From positions 1 to 36,081 of the forward strand of contig CAYOYJ010000004.1 in NCBI GenBank assembly GCA_964408155.1: DNA of 36,081 bases, written 5' to 3'. Shown here piece after piece: positions 17,311 through 26,918 of the stretch. Source of the stretch: JAAYKM01 sp964408155. GTDB taxonomy: Bacteria; Desulfobacterota; Syntrophia; Syntrophales; JAAYKM01. The notes under the pieces are model-generated. The model was not told the DNA's origin, did not search any database, and saw nothing but the letters and a program-made list of their open reading frames with translations. Numbering within the stretch: position 1 is the stretch's first letter; each line of letters begins with the position of its first letter. Made by a program: the position numbers and the translations under genes.

Positions 17311-18086
17311 CTGTCAAGAACACCTTAAAAACCCGGGGCATTGTCCTGAGGACCCTTGACTATTCCGAATCCGATCGTATTGTCAGCTTCCTTACGGAAG
17401 AGGCGGGTAAAATTACGGGCATGGCCAAAGGCGCCCGTAAAAGTCGCAAAAGATTTGCCAATGCCCTCGAACCGTTTACCTGCCTTTCAATTGTCTTGAC
17501 CCGGATGAAGGACGGTAAAATGGCCTTCATCGAAGAAACGACGATTGTCGATCATTACCCGGGCATTCGCTCCGATCTGGAAAAGTCGTTGGCCGCAGCG
17601 TATCTCATGGACCTGACGGATCAATTCAACCTTGAAGGGAAAAGACTCCCCGATCTTTTCCACCTGATCAGCCGTTTTCTCAGTATGCTGGAAAAAGAGA
17701 AATACACGGATAATATGGTCCGGTTTTTTGAGCTGCGTTTTTTGCGTCTGACCGGATACGAACCTGTTCTTGATCGCTGCTCCGTCTGTAACACCCCTCT
17801 CCAAAGCAACCTGCCCTACTCTTTCAGTCCGTCCGCAGGCGGCATACGCTGTCTTGCCTGTCACGAACACCTGAGGACAACGGACGGCATTCCCGTGTCG
17901 GTAGGAACCATCAAGACCCTCCTGCTGGGAAATAACTCCGAACCGGCCTTGATGAATCGCATCCTGATGACGGAACAATGTGCGAATGAATGCCGTCGAC
18001 TCCTCTCCCGTTTTATCCGCTATCTCCTGGGTAAGGATCTCAAATCCCTGAACGTGCTGAACGATGTGCGGCGAATGGGGCTTTAG
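17307..18086 (+). CDS. recO: DNA repair protein RecO
   Basis: 259 residues. An N-terminal OB-fold (about 1-80) begins TRGIVLRTLDYSESDRIV, followed by a helical region and a four-cysteine zinc site: C158, C161, C182, C185. RecO works with RecF and RecR to load RecA on SSB-coated single strands. The ATG overlaps the pyrC stop, so it is the last gene of the pyrimidine operon. recF and recR are not in the window. The pairing with pyrimidine genes is probably an accident of operon build-up rather than a functional link. Confidence 0.92.
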   Translation: MTVKNTLKTRGIVLRTLDYSESDRIVSFLTEEAGKITGMAKGARKSRKRFANALEPFTCLSIVLTRMKDGKMAFIEETTIVDHYPGIRSDLEKSLAAAYLMDLTDQFNLEGKRLPDLFHLISRFLSMLEKEKYTDNMVRFFELRFLRLTGYEPVLDRCSVCNTPLQSNLPYSFSPSAGGIRCLACHEHLRTTDGIPVSVGTIKTLLLGNNSEPALMNRILMTEQCANECRRLLSRFIRYLLGKDLKSLNVLNDVRRMGL

Positions 18087-18120
18087 AACGTATCAACTCG
18101 TTTCCAAAGGCCATTTCATA

Positions 18121-18149
18121 TTGACACTGAAAAATCATCGTGTTACGAA
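18121..18149 (+). promoter_or_regulatory. Candidate promoter for glyQ-glyS
   Basis: TTGACA at 18121-18126 is a perfect -35 box; TACGAA at 18144-18149 follows after 17 bases but matches the -10 consensus poorly. It lies about 70 bases before the glyQ start in the only gap between recO and glyQ. Confidence 0.4.
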
Positions 18150-18221
18150 CCGCCAATCACGGTACAGACCCGCACCGTTTTGCCGTTAACAAAAACCGAA
18201 ACAGTCCCAAAGGAGGAAAAC

Positions 18222-19094
18222 GTGACTTTTCAGGAACTTATCTTTGCCTTGGAACGATACTGGGCGGATCAAGGTTGTATCATCCAGCAACCATACGATT
18301 TGGAGGTCGGCGCGGGAACGTTCAATCCGGCCACCTTTCTCCGTGCCCTGGGTCCCGAACCCTGGAACGTGGCATACGTCGAACCTTCCCGCCGGCCGAC
18401 GGACGGCCGGTACGGGGAAAACCCCAATCGTCTCCAGCATTACTACCAATACCAAGTGGTCATGAAACCTTCGCCGCCCAATATCCAGGAATTGTACCTC
18501 AATTCACTGCGCAGCTTCGGCATAGATCCCCTGGAACATGACATCCGTTTTGTTGAGGACGACTGGGAATCTCCCACCGTCGGCGCCTGGGGCTTGGGGT
18601 GGGAAGTCTGGCTGGACGGCATGGAAATCACGCAGTTCACCTATTTCCAGCAGGTCGGCGGTTACGACCTGAAACCCATCTGCGCCGAAATCACCTACGG
18701 CATTGAGCGCATCGCCATGTATATCCAGAATATCGATAATGTTTATGATCTACAATGGAACGATCTCATCAAGTACGGCGATGTTCATCACCAGGGCGAA
18801 GTCGAATGGTCGGTCTATAATTTCGAAAAGGCCGATGTGGAGATGCTTCGGCAACTGTTTAACATGTATGAAAAAGAAGGGATTCGGATGGCGGCAAACA
18901 ACCTGGTTCTGCCGACATACGATTGCTGCCTGAAATGTTCCCACACTTTCAACCTCCTCAACGCCCGGGGTGCGATAAGCGTCGCCGAGCGAACCAGTTA
19001 TATCGGCCGGGTGCGAAACCTGGCCAAATTAAGTGCCGATGTCTATCTGGCCCAGCGTGAACGCATGGGATACCCCCTTCTGAACCGGTCATGA
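18222..19094 (+). CDS. glyQ: Glycyl-tRNA synthetase alpha chain
   Basis: 290 residues from the GTG at 18222. The sequence is nearly consensus for bacterial GlyQ: YWADQGCIIQQPYDLEVGAG, then ALGPEPWNVAYVEPSRRPTD, then RYGENPNRLQHYYQYQV, then WGLGWEVWLDGMEITQFTYF. The alpha chain carries the class II catalytic core that activates glycine, and works as an alpha2beta2 tetramer with GlyS. The GTG start is fixed by AGGAGG five bases upstream; upstream residues in the same frame do not resemble the family. glyS follows after 37 bases. Confidence 0.96.
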   Translation: MTFQELIFALERYWADQGCIIQQPYDLEVGAGTFNPATFLRALGPEPWNVAYVEPSRRPTDGRYGENPNRLQHYYQYQVVMKPSPPNIQELYLNSLRSFGIDPLEHDIRFVEDDWESPTVGAWGLGWEVWLDGMEITQFTYFQQVGGYDLKPICAEITYGIERIAMYIQNIDNVYDLQWNDLIKYGDVHHQGEVEWSVYNFEKADVEMLRQLFNMYEKEGIRMAANNLVLPTYDCCLKCSHTFNLLNARGAISVAERTSYIGRVRNLAKLSADVYLAQRERMGYPLLNRS

Positions 19095-19131
19095 TCCATA
19101 TACTTGAATACTAAGCGAAAGGACGCAAGAA

Positions 19132-21204
19132 ATGAGTAAAGAACTCTTGCTTGAAATCGGCACCGAAGAAATACCCGCGGCTTTCCTTAAGAAAGCCTTG
19201 AAGGATATGGAGAACATGGCAGCGGCCATGTTCCTGGAAAATCGTCTGCGACATGGCGTCATTCGCGCCTTAGGGACGCCGCGACGTTTGTGTCTGACGG
19301 TTGAGAATCTGAGTGAAAAACAGGACGATGTGATCATTGAAAAAATGGGACCGGCCAAGAAAGTTGCTTTTGACGACCAGGGGAATCCCACCAAGGCAGC
19401 TCTCGGTTTTGCCAAAGGTCAAGGCGTCGAATTTTCGGAGCTGGAAACCGTGGTCACGGATAAAGGGGAATACCTCTGCATCCGAAAAAAATCCATTGGC
19501 GTATCGGCCGCCGAATTACTGCCCGCCCTGCTTATCAAGTTTATATCCGGCATTCCCTTCAGAAAATCCATGCGCTGGTCATTCTATGATTTTCGCTTTG
19601 CCCGGCCTATTCACTGGATTATGGCGCTTTTCGGCGGAGACGTCTTACCCTTCTCCATTGAAGACATTCAAAGCGGCCGTATATCTTATGGGCATCGCTT
19701 CATGAGAAATCAGCCCTTTGAAGTGACCGACTATGCGGACTATATCGAAAAAGCGAAAAAACATTTTGTGATCGTCGACCCGGAGGAGCGCAAAGAGATC
19801 ATTTTAAAGGAGATCCGGCAGGCCGCAGCCGGCGTGGGCGGTGAAGCCCTGACCGATCCGGAGCTTCTGAATACCGTGACATTCCTCGTCGAATATCCAA
19901 ATGCCATCTGCGGCAGCTATGCCCGGGAATATCTCAAACTGCCCCGGGAAGTCCTCATCACATCGATGATGACCCATCAAAAATATTTTCCTGTGGTCGA
20001 TGCAGCAAGGTCGCTTCTGCCTAATTTTGTGACGGTGAACAATACCCTTCCCCGTGATCCGTCCGTGGTCCGCAAGGGTAACGAAAAGGTCATCCGGGCG
20101 CGACTCTCCGACGCGAATTTCTTTTTCCAGGAAGACCAAAAAGTCAAATTGGAACAGCGGGTTGAGGGTCTGAAACAGGTCATTTACCATACCAAACTCG
20201 GAACATCTTTTGAAAAAGTCCGGCGCTTCCAAGCGCTTTCGGACAAGATCGCCGATTTTCTTGATCCTGCCCTGAAACCAACGGTGGACCGTGCCGCTTA
20301 CCTTGCCAAGGCGGATCTCGATACCCAGATGGTAGGCGAGTTTTCCGAACTTCAGGGAGTCATGGGAAGGGAATACGCCCTTCTCGCGGGAGAAAAACCG
20401 GTGGTCGCCAAGGCCATATACGAGCATTATCTTCCCATTGCCGCCGGTGGTGCATTGCCGGAAACGGAAGAAGGAAGCATTGTCAGCATCGCCGACAAAC
20501 TGGATACGATTGTCGGTTTTTTCGGGGTCAATCTGATTCCTTCAGGGACGGCCGATCCCTATGCGTTGCGAAGACAGGCCATTGGCATCATGAATATCAT
20601 CCTGAACAAAAACTATACCCTTTCCATCGATAAACTGGTGGACTGCAGTCTGGATATCCTGGGTGAAAAACTGTTGAAATCCCCTGGAGACGTCAAGGCC
20701 GATGTCCTGGATTTCTTCAGGAACCGGTTTGAAAACCAGATGACCGCTCAAGGTTTTTCTTATGACGTCGTCAATGCCGTCCTGGCTACCAACGATTGGG
20801 ATTTGTGTCGCTGTTACAATAAAATCAGGGCCATGGAGAGTTTCAAGTCCGATCCGGTTTTTCTGCCCTTTGCAACCACCTTCAAGCGTGTGGAAAATAT
20901 CATCAGGGATTTCAGCGGCGGCACGATCGAGCCCACCCTGTTCGAAACCGATGCGGAATCGGTCCTCCATGCGACATTTACCGGCCTTCGGGAGAAGGCC
21001 CTTTCCCGGATTGAGAAGGGCGATTATTTAACATGCTTAAAAGACCTTGCCGCATTGAAGGGCGCCGTGGATGGTTTCTTTGACTCCGTACTGGTCATGG
21101 CCAGGGATGAAAAAGTCAAGTATAACCGTCTATCCCTATTGGAGGCCATTTCGGCGTTGTTTCACAAAATTGCGGACTTTTCATATATTTCCACCGATAA
21201 TTAA
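19132..21204 (+). CDS. glyS: Glycyl-tRNA synthetase beta chain
   Basis: 690 residues, against 689 in E. coli. The N-terminus LLLEIGTEEIPAAFL is the family signature. The central HD-like region includes TSMMTHQKYFPV and VIRARLSDANFFFQEDQK, and the DALR-type anticodon-binding region lies near the C-terminus. The beta chain binds tRNA-Gly and completes the tetramer with GlyQ. ATG at 19132 with AAGGA about 10 bases upstream. It is cotranscribed with glyQ and followed by an 84-base gap before the PilB-type ATPase. Confidence 0.96.
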   Translation: MSKELLLEIGTEEIPAAFLKKALKDMENMAAAMFLENRLRHGVIRALGTPRRLCLTVENLSEKQDDVIIEKMGPAKKVAFDDQGNPTKAALGFAKGQGVEFSELETVVTDKGEYLCIRKKSIGVSAAELLPALLIKFISGIPFRKSMRWSFYDFRFARPIHWIMALFGGDVLPFSIEDIQSGRISYGHRFMRNQPFEVTDYADYIEKAKKHFVIVDPEERKEIILKEIRQAAAGVGGEALTDPELLNTVTFLVEYPNAICGSYAREYLKLPREVLITSMMTHQKYFPVVDAARSLLPNFVTVNNTLPRDPSVVRKGNEKVIRARLSDANFFFQEDQKVKLEQRVEGLKQVIYHTKLGTSFEKVRRFQALSDKIADFLDPALKPTVDRAAYLAKADLDTQMVGEFSELQGVMGREYALLAGEKPVVAKAIYEHYLPIAAGGALPETEEGSIVSIADKLDTIVGFFGVNLIPSGTADPYALRRQAIGIMNIILNKNYTLSIDKLVDCSLDILGEKLLKSPGDVKADVLDFFRNRFENQMTAQGFSYDVVNAVLATNDWDLCRCYNKIRAMESFKSDPVFLPFATTFKRVENIIRDFSGGTIEPTLFETDAESVLHATFTGLREKALSRIEKGDYLTCLKDLAALKGAVDGFFDSVLVMARDEKVKYNRLSLLEAISALFHKIADFSYISTDN

Positions 21205-21288
21205 TGTTTTGTAACCAATGTGACGATTATACACGTGTGTTACGAAATAAACCGGATATTGTCTCTATGAACGATAAGAGAATAACGT

Positions 21289-23583
21289 ATGGATTTCAAC
21301 TTTCCCAGTAAACAAATTTCGGAACTGGAAGAAAAACTGCAGATTCGCAAGGCCCTGCAGGATATTACCAACCGTATTCACGCCGCGCAAAATATCAAGC
21401 AGATACTGGTCGATTTGAAGGAAGGCATCCTGAAACTCTTTGATGCCGAGACCATGACCATCTATGTCGTCGATCGTGATAAAAATGAAATTTTTTCCAT
21501 GTTTCTGGCGGGAACGCAGTTGCAGGAGATTCGTGTCCCGATCGGTAACCGCAGTATTGCCGGTTTTGTAGCCAATACACAGAAGGTCGTCAATATTTCC
21601 GACGCTTACGTCTCGGAAGACCTGAAAAAAATTGATAAACAACTTTCCTTTGACAGCAGCTGGGACAAGAAATCAGGATTCAGAACCAGACAAATTCTGG
21701 CGGCACCGATCCTGCGCAACAACACGTTAATGGGTGTTATCCAAATCCTGAACAAGAAAAAAGGAAATAAATTTACCGATGAGGAGGTCGGATTCGCCCA
21801 TGAAATTGCCGAGGTGCTGGCCGTCGCTTTTTACAACCAGGAACGCCTCGCGAAAAGGCGTCGCACCCGCTTCGATTATCTGATCAATCGTGACCTGCTG
21901 AAGGAGGAAGATCTCGATAACGCATGGGAAGAATCCAGGGACAACAAGGAAACCATGGAAAACTTCCTGATGAAGAAATACAAGATTTCAAAAACGGATA
22001 TCGGGAAGTCTCTCGAAGAATTCTATCGCTGTAAATATATTTCCTTCAATGAGAAAACCCCCATTCCCGGCGATTTATTGAAAAACCTGAAGAAAGACTA
22101 CCTGCGCCGGGAGCTCTGGGTCCCCATCGGTAAAATCGATCAGAAAATTCATGTGATCGTCGACGATCCAAACAATATTCTGAAACGGGACATGATTGAG
22201 AGTCTCTTAAAGACAAAATCCGTCAAATATGATGTCTCGCTTGCCGAAGACATCATTAAGTATGTGAACCTCTTCTATCAGTCTTCGGGCGAAGACTCAT
22301 CCATCAACGATATTCTGGACAAACTGGACAGCGCGGAAGAATACCACGAAGAAGATGATGACTCCGAGATCATTACCGAATCCGACAGCGTCATCATGCA
22401 GATCGTAAACAAGATCATCAACGATGCTTGCAATAGAAGAAGTTCAGATATTCATATCGAACCCAATATCGCCCGGAAGAATGTCGAAGTCCGATTTCGC
22501 GTGGACGGCGACTGCGCCCTGTATCAGACCCTTCCCTTCAATTACAGGGCGGCCATTGTTTCGCGCATCAAGATCATGTCCAATTTGGACATCACCGTAA
22601 AAAGGCAGCCTCAGGACGGTAAAATCAAATACCGAAGGCCGAACGGCGAAGAGCTGGAACTCCGTGTGGCGACCATTCCCACCCAGGGCGGGGTGGAAGA
22701 TGTCGTCATGCGAATTCTTGCGCGGGGAGAAGTCCTCACGCTGCCGGATATGGCGCTCGGCAAGAGGAATCACACCGAACTGGTGAACATTCTTGTGAAA
22801 CCCTACGGCATGATTCTTGTGGTCGGTCCGACAGGTTCCGGTAAAACCACGATGCTCCATGCCGCGCTGAACCATATCAATACACCGGAAAAAAAAATCT
22901 GGACAGCGGAGGATCCGGTAGAAATCACACAGTATGGCTTACGGCAGGTGCAGGTCCAGCCGAAAATCGGTTTTGACTTCGCCGCCGCCATGCGTTCCTT
23001 CCTCCGCGCCGATCCCGATGTGATTATGGTCGGTGAAATGCGCGACTTTGAAACGGCCAAAATCGGCGTCGAGGCCTCCCTGACGGGGCATTTGGTTTTC
23101 AGCACCCTGCACACGAACAGCGCACCGGAAACGATAGTCCGCCTGTTGGACATGGGGATCGATCCCCTGAATTTCGCGGATTCTCTGTTGGGCGTTCTCG
23201 CCCAGCGTCTGGTCCGCACCCTGTGTAAAAACTGCAAGGCGGCCTACCACCCCACCCTCGATGAGTACAATGAAATCGCGGAAATCTACGGCGAAGGGCC
23301 GTTCAAGAAACTGAATATCCCCTATCGAGACAACCTCATGCTTTACAAACCGAAAGGCTGCGACCTCTGTGATAAATCCGGGTATAAAGGCCGGATGGCA
23401 ATCCATGAGTTGCTTCTGAATTCAAACCGGGTCCGCCGTCATATTCAGAAACACGATACGGTTGAAATGATTCGGGAAACCGGAATGGAAGAAGGGATGA
23501 CCACCCTGCTGCAGGACGGTATTGAAAAGGCGCTTCAGGGTGTGACGGATATCAAACAGGTCAGACGGGTCTGTATCAAGTAA
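21289..23583 (+). CDS. GAF-domain GspE/PilB-type secretion or pilus ATPase
   Basis: 764 residues in three parts. Residues about 15-190 are a GAF domain, with APILRNNTLMGVIQILNKK at about 139-157. Residues about 200-330 are a GspE/MshE-type N-terminal domain. Residues about 355-764 are the hexameric ATPase: SSDIHIEPN, Walker A GPTGSGKTT at 513-521, FLRADPDVIMVGEMRD with Glu583, TGHLVFSTLHTN near 599, and the zinc tetracysteine C646, C649, C691, C694. It should power type IV pilus assembly or type II secretion, with the GAF part possibly gating it by a small ligand. No pilus or secretion genes lie next to it. ATG at 21289 with a weak AAGAG upstream. Whether it is PilB or GspE cannot be settled here. 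Confidence 0.88.
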   Translation: MDFNFPSKQISELEEKLQIRKALQDITNRIHAAQNIKQILVDLKEGILKLFDAETMTIYVVDRDKNEIFSMFLAGTQLQEIRVPIGNRSIAGFVANTQKVVNISDAYVSEDLKKIDKQLSFDSSWDKKSGFRTRQILAAPILRNNTLMGVIQILNKKKGNKFTDEEVGFAHEIAEVLAVAFYNQERLAKRRRTRFDYLINRDLLKEEDLDNAWEESRDNKETMENFLMKKYKISKTDIGKSLEEFYRCKYISFNEKTPIPGDLLKNLKKDYLRRELWVPIGKIDQKIHVIVDDPNNILKRDMIESLLKTKSVKYDVSLAEDIIKYVNLFYQSSGEDSSINDILDKLDSAEEYHEEDDDSEIITESDSVIMQIVNKIINDACNRRSSDIHIEPNIARKNVEVRFRVDGDCALYQTLPFNYRAAIVSRIKIMSNLDITVKRQPQDGKIKYRRPNGEELELRVATIPTQGGVEDVVMRILARGEVLTLPDMALGKRNHTELVNILVKPYGMILVVGPTGSGKTTMLHAALNHINTPEKKIWTAEDPVEITQYGLRQVQVQPKIGFDFAAAMRSFLRADPDVIMVGEMRDFETAKIGVEASLTGHLVFSTLHTNSAPETIVRLLDMGIDPLNFADSLLGVLAQRLVRTLCKNCKAAYHPTLDEYNEIAEIYGEGPFKKLNIPYRDNLMLYKPKGCDLCDKSGYKGRMAIHELLLNSNRVRRHIQKHDTVEMIRETGMEEGMTTLLQDGIEKALQGVTDIKQVRRVCIK

Positions 23584-23596
23584 AGTCTTGATTTTC

Positions 23597-26224
23597 TCAA
23601 ATTAATCGATCCAGTTTTTCCTTCCACCCTCCCAACCAAACCAGGGCTTCCAGCGGTGTAAGATTTGAGAGGTCCATGGTTTTCAATTCCTGGATCAGCA
23701 GTTCACGATCATCGGCAAAGAGTGAGAGCTGACCGACACGGCTCCCGCCGCCCTTTTCCCTGGCAAATCGGGGTTTGCCGGTGACATCCAGTTCCGCCGT
23801 TTCCAGGTTGTTGAGGATTTCACCGGCACGCATGATGACTTCATCATGAACACCCGCGATGCGCGCCACTTGGATACCGTAACTTCGATTGGTGCCACCC
23901 TCAACGATTTTGCGCAGGAAAATGATACGGTTTCCCCACTCCTTAACAGCGATGTTGTAATTGCGGACGCCTTTCCGTGTTACGGATAGTTCAGTCAACT
24001 GGTGATAGTGGGTGGCAAACAAAGTCCGAACGCCCCTCCCCTTGAAATCATGGAGGTATTCCGCTACCGCCCAGGCAATGCTCAATCCGTCAAATGTACT
24101 CGTTCCCCGTCCGACCTCATCAAGAATCACCAGACTTTTTGCGGTCATATTCTGGAGAATATTCGACATTTCCGTCATTTCCACCATGAAGGTGCTCTGC
24201 CCTCGAGAGAGATTATCCGCCGCACCGATCCGGGCAAAGATTTTATCGACCACGCCGATATGTGCTTGTGCGGCCGGGACGAAGCTGCCCATCTGTGCCA
24301 GCAGAACGATCAGGGCGATCTGGCGGATATAAGTCGATTTCCCGGCCATGTTCGGACCCGTAATGATCAACAGACGGTTGTCCGCTTGATCCAGGAGCAG
24401 ATCATTCGGCACGAAACCTTCCTGGAGCGGCATACGCTCGATCACGGGGTGGCGGCCGTCCTTGATGCGGATTTGATCGTCCTCGTCAATGACAGGGCAA
24501 CAGTAATTGTAACGCTCGGCAACTTCCGCCAGCGACGTCAGGGCGTCCAGTTCGGCGATCCGTCCGGCTGTCTGCTGCAAACGCCGAATTTCGCCGGCAA
24601 TGCTTTCCCGTACGCGAATGAACAGGTCATATTCCCGATCCTTTCGTAAATCTTCCGCGTTCAGCACCTCATATTCGTATTTTTTCAGCTCCTCGTTGAT
24701 GTAGCGTTCCGCATTGACCAGAGTCTGCTTTCGGATGTAATCATCCGGAACCAAAGCAGAATTGGCGCGCGTCACTTCAATGTAATAACCAAACACGCTG
24801 TTAAATCCGACCTTAAGAGAATTGATCCCTGTTCTTTTCTTTTCCTTTTCCTCCAGGGCGGCGATCCACTGTTTGGCGTTCTGTGAGAGCGAAAGATAAC
24901 GATCCAATTCCTCATCATAGCCTTTTTTGATAATGCCCCCCTCACGGATGGTCAGCGGCGGATCGTCATGAATGGAACGTTGAATCAGGTCGCAGACATC
25001 GGTCATCGCATCGATGTCATCTTGTGTGGACCTGATCAACGGGGCGTCGATTTCTTCGATCAGGGTCTTGATTTCCGGAATAACCTCCAGGGAATACTTG
25101 AGGGCGATCAAATCGCGCCCGTTGGCCATACCCATGACGATACGGCTGCCCAGTCTTTCCAGATCGTACATGTGGGACAGGGCTTTTCGGAGGTTCTGCC
25201 GCATCAGGTGTTCTTTCTTCAATTGATAGACCGCCAGCAACCTTTCCTTGATCCGGTCGGGTTTGATGAGGGGATAGTTCAACCACCACCGGAGCTTGCG
25301 TCCCCCCATGGAGGTCATAGTCTCATCAATGACATGGAACAGGGATCCTTTGGCGCGATTTTCGGCAATGGTTGCAAAGATTTCGAGGTTTCGCCGGGCG
25401 GATTCATCGATCAGCAGGCAGGCATCGGCGGTATACCACTCGATTTTATTCAGATGACCGATTTCCCCCTTCTGTGTCTCCCGGATGTACCGTAGAGCGG
25501 AGCCGGCGGCGCCTAATACACACGGCTTTTCAAGGATATCAATCTCTTCCATGAGTGCAGCGTCGAACTGTTCCCGCAGGAGGGTTGCGGCTTCCTGAAC
25601 ATCGAAATATACAGCGGGAAATTCATTGATGCGGCACGAAAGCAGTTCCCCCAGCCTATCCTTGAGCCGTTTTTTCTCGGGCAGACTTTCGGGCAGGATC
25701 AATTCCCGGAACTGAAAAGTCATCAGGACGGACAAAAAAGTGTCCCAATCCCGGGATTCGTTGATCCGGAATTCGCCGGTGGACAGATCGACAAAGGCGA
25801 TGCCGTAATGCTTCTCCACATAACTTACAGCAGCCAGGAAATTATTTTCCTTGGGACTTAAATTATCTTCATCCACCACCAGGCCCGGCGTGACGATTCG
25901 TACAACATCCCGCTTCACAACACCCTTGGCCAGTTTCGGATCTTCCATCTGTTCGCAGATGGCAACCTTATAGCCCCTGTCAATGAGTTTGGTAATGTAA
26001 GTTGATGCCGCGTGATAAGGGAAGCCGCATAAGGGAACACTGTCTTCCTTCCCTTTATTGCGTGAGGTCAGGGTCAGTTCCAACTCCTGGGAGGCCGTTT
26101 TGGCGTCTTCGAAAAACATCTCATAGAAATCACCCATGCGGAAAAGCAGAATCGCATCCTGATGCCGCGTCTTGATATCAAGATACTGCTTCATGGCGGG
26201 AGTTAAAACAACCGGGTCCGTCAT
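23597..26224 (-). CDS. mutS: DNA mismatch repair protein MutS
   Basis: 875 residues. The mismatch-wedge motif GDFYEMF carries Phe33 and Glu35. The connector, core and clamp regions follow, with the long helices near 430-560. The ABC-type ATPase has Walker A GPNMAGKS at 623-630, LSRGQSTFMVEM near 673-684, Walker B LDEVGRGTST at 701-710, and ATHYHQL near 737. A C-terminal tail of about 60 residues ends in a helix-turn-helix like that of MutS1. It detects mismatches and recruits MutL; mutL is not in the window. The ATG at 26224 overlaps the stop of the upstream membrane protein gene by four bases. It converges on the PilB-type gene with 13 bases between. Confidence 0.96.
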   Translation of the reverse strand: MTDPVVLTPAMKQYLDIKTRHQDAILLFRMGDFYEMFFEDAKTASQELELTLTSRNKGKEDSVPLCGFPYHAASTYITKLIDRGYKVAICEQMEDPKLAKGVVKRDVVRIVTPGLVVDEDNLSPKENNFLAAVSYVEKHYGIAFVDLSTGEFRINESRDWDTFLSVLMTFQFRELILPESLPEKKRLKDRLGELLSCRINEFPAVYFDVQEAATLLREQFDAALMEEIDILEKPCVLGAAGSALRYIRETQKGEIGHLNKIEWYTADACLLIDESARRNLEIFATIAENRAKGSLFHVIDETMTSMGGRKLRWWLNYPLIKPDRIKERLLAVYQLKKEHLMRQNLRKALSHMYDLERLGSRIVMGMANGRDLIALKYSLEVIPEIKTLIEEIDAPLIRSTQDDIDAMTDVCDLIQRSIHDDPPLTIREGGIIKKGYDEELDRYLSLSQNAKQWIAALEEKEKKRTGINSLKVGFNSVFGYYIEVTRANSALVPDDYIRKQTLVNAERYINEELKKYEYEVLNAEDLRKDREYDLFIRVRESIAGEIRRLQQTAGRIAELDALTSLAEVAERYNYCCPVIDEDDQIRIKDGRHPVIERMPLQEGFVPNDLLLDQADNRLLIITGPNMAGKSTYIRQIALIVLLAQMGSFVPAAQAHIGVVDKIFARIGAADNLSRGQSTFMVEMTEMSNILQNMTAKSLVILDEVGRGTSTFDGLSIAWAVAEYLHDFKGRGVRTLFATHYHQLTELSVTRKGVRNYNIAVKEWGNRIIFLRKIVEGGTNRSYGIQVARIAGVHDEVIMRAGEILNNLETAELDVTGKPRFAREKGGGSRVGQLSLFADDRELLIQELKTMDLSNLTPLEALVWLGGWKEKLDRLI

Positions 26225-26631
26225 TCCCAGCGTCCCTTTTCTTTTTCTTCCAGGTCGATCACACCGGAGGAGCGGGGAGGCTCGGAAGGCCGATTATCTT
26301 TGATCAGCCAGTTTAACAGGGCGTTGCTCACACTGATCAGGATGGAACCGAAAACGGCGGTCCAGAAACCGGCAACATGAAAACCGGTGATGACATGTGA
26401 AACCAGCATAAGCAGTATGGCATTGATAATGAAAATAAACATCCCGAATGTAATCAAATTGATCGGGAGGGTCAATAAAATGAGCAGAGGCCGGACCAGG
26501 CTGTTCAAAATCCCCAACAGGGCCGCCGCCATCAACGCCGAGGAAAAATCTTCGACTTTGACGCCTTCCAGGAGATAGGAAACGATCAGGATCGACAGTG
26601 TCAACAGGACCCATTTAATGAGCAGTTTCAA
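26221..26631 (-). CDS. YvlD-family (phage holin family IV-like) small membrane protein
   Basis: About 136 residues with four predicted membrane helices and the conserved core LLGILNSLVRPLLILLTLPI then LITFGMFIFIINAILLMLV, typical of the YvlD/DUF360 group. The tail is short and charged. The function of the family is not established; the holin label is historical. The frame opens at ATG 26670, but that ATG has no Shine-Dalgarno and sits directly after a terminator hairpin. A TTG at 26631 has GGGGAGGG ending five bases upstream and yields the N-terminus usual for the family (MKLLIKWVLL), so I choose it. The stop overlaps the mutS start by four bases, suggesting translational coupling to mutS. 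Confidence 0.8.
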   Translation of the reverse strand: MKLLIKWVLLTLSILIVSYLLEGVKVEDFSSALMAAALLGILNSLVRPLLILLTLPINLITFGMFIFIINAILLMLVSHVITGFHVAGFWTAVFGSILISVSNALLNWLIKDNRPSEPPRSSGVIDLEEKEKGRWE

Positions 26632-26672
26632 ACAAGCCCTCCCCACATCTTCAATTTTGTTTTCCAGCATGG

Positions 26673-26706
26673 AAAAAGAGAGGCAAAAAGCCTTTTCGCC
26701 TCTCTT
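26673..26706 (-). terminator. Intrinsic terminator after rubredoxin
   Basis: On the minus strand AAGAGAGGC pairs with GCCTCTCTT (9 bp) around a 13-base loop that can itself form AAAA/TTTT, followed by a T run. It begins 20 bases after the rubredoxin stop and ends three bases before the ATG at 26670. It separates the flavodiiron/rubredoxin unit from the yvlD-like/mutS unit, unless there is read-through. Confidence 0.75.
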
Positions 26707-26725
26707 GATTTACCATGGGTTTTCA

Positions 26726-26884
26726 TCATTCGGGCTTGAAATAATCTTTTCCGGCACCGCACACCGGGCAAACCCAGCCTTCGGGAAGATCTTCAAATTT
26801 CACACCGGGAGCGATCCCTCCGTCCGGGTCACCTTTGGCCGGATCGTAAATGTAACCACATACATTGCAAACATATTTTTGCAT
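26726..26884 (-). CDS. Rubredoxin
   Basis: A short gene of 52 residues, easy to miss. The two iron-binding knuckles are CNVCGYIYDP (C6, C9) and CPVCGAGKD (C39, C42), with the DPAKGDPDGGI and FEDLPEGWVC signatures between them, so it is a standard one-iron rubredoxin. It carries single electrons in the cytosol. Two ATGs stand side by side (26887 and 26884); with AGGAGG just upstream the second has the better spacing of six bases. It follows the flavodiiron protein gene by 34 bases and is followed by a strong hairpin terminator. Its neighbour is its likely electron acceptor. Confidence 0.96.
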   Translation of the reverse strand: MQKYVCNVCGYIYDPAKGDPDGGIAPGVKFEDLPEGWVCPVCGAGKDYFKPE

Positions 26885-26918
26885 CATACTCCTCCTTTTC
26901 CGTAAAATTATCCTTTTA

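Noticed and set aside
21212..21253. Inverted repeat GTAAC...GTTAC in the glyS-ATPase gap
   Set aside because: Only a five-base stem with a long loop and no T-tract; not distinguishable from chance.
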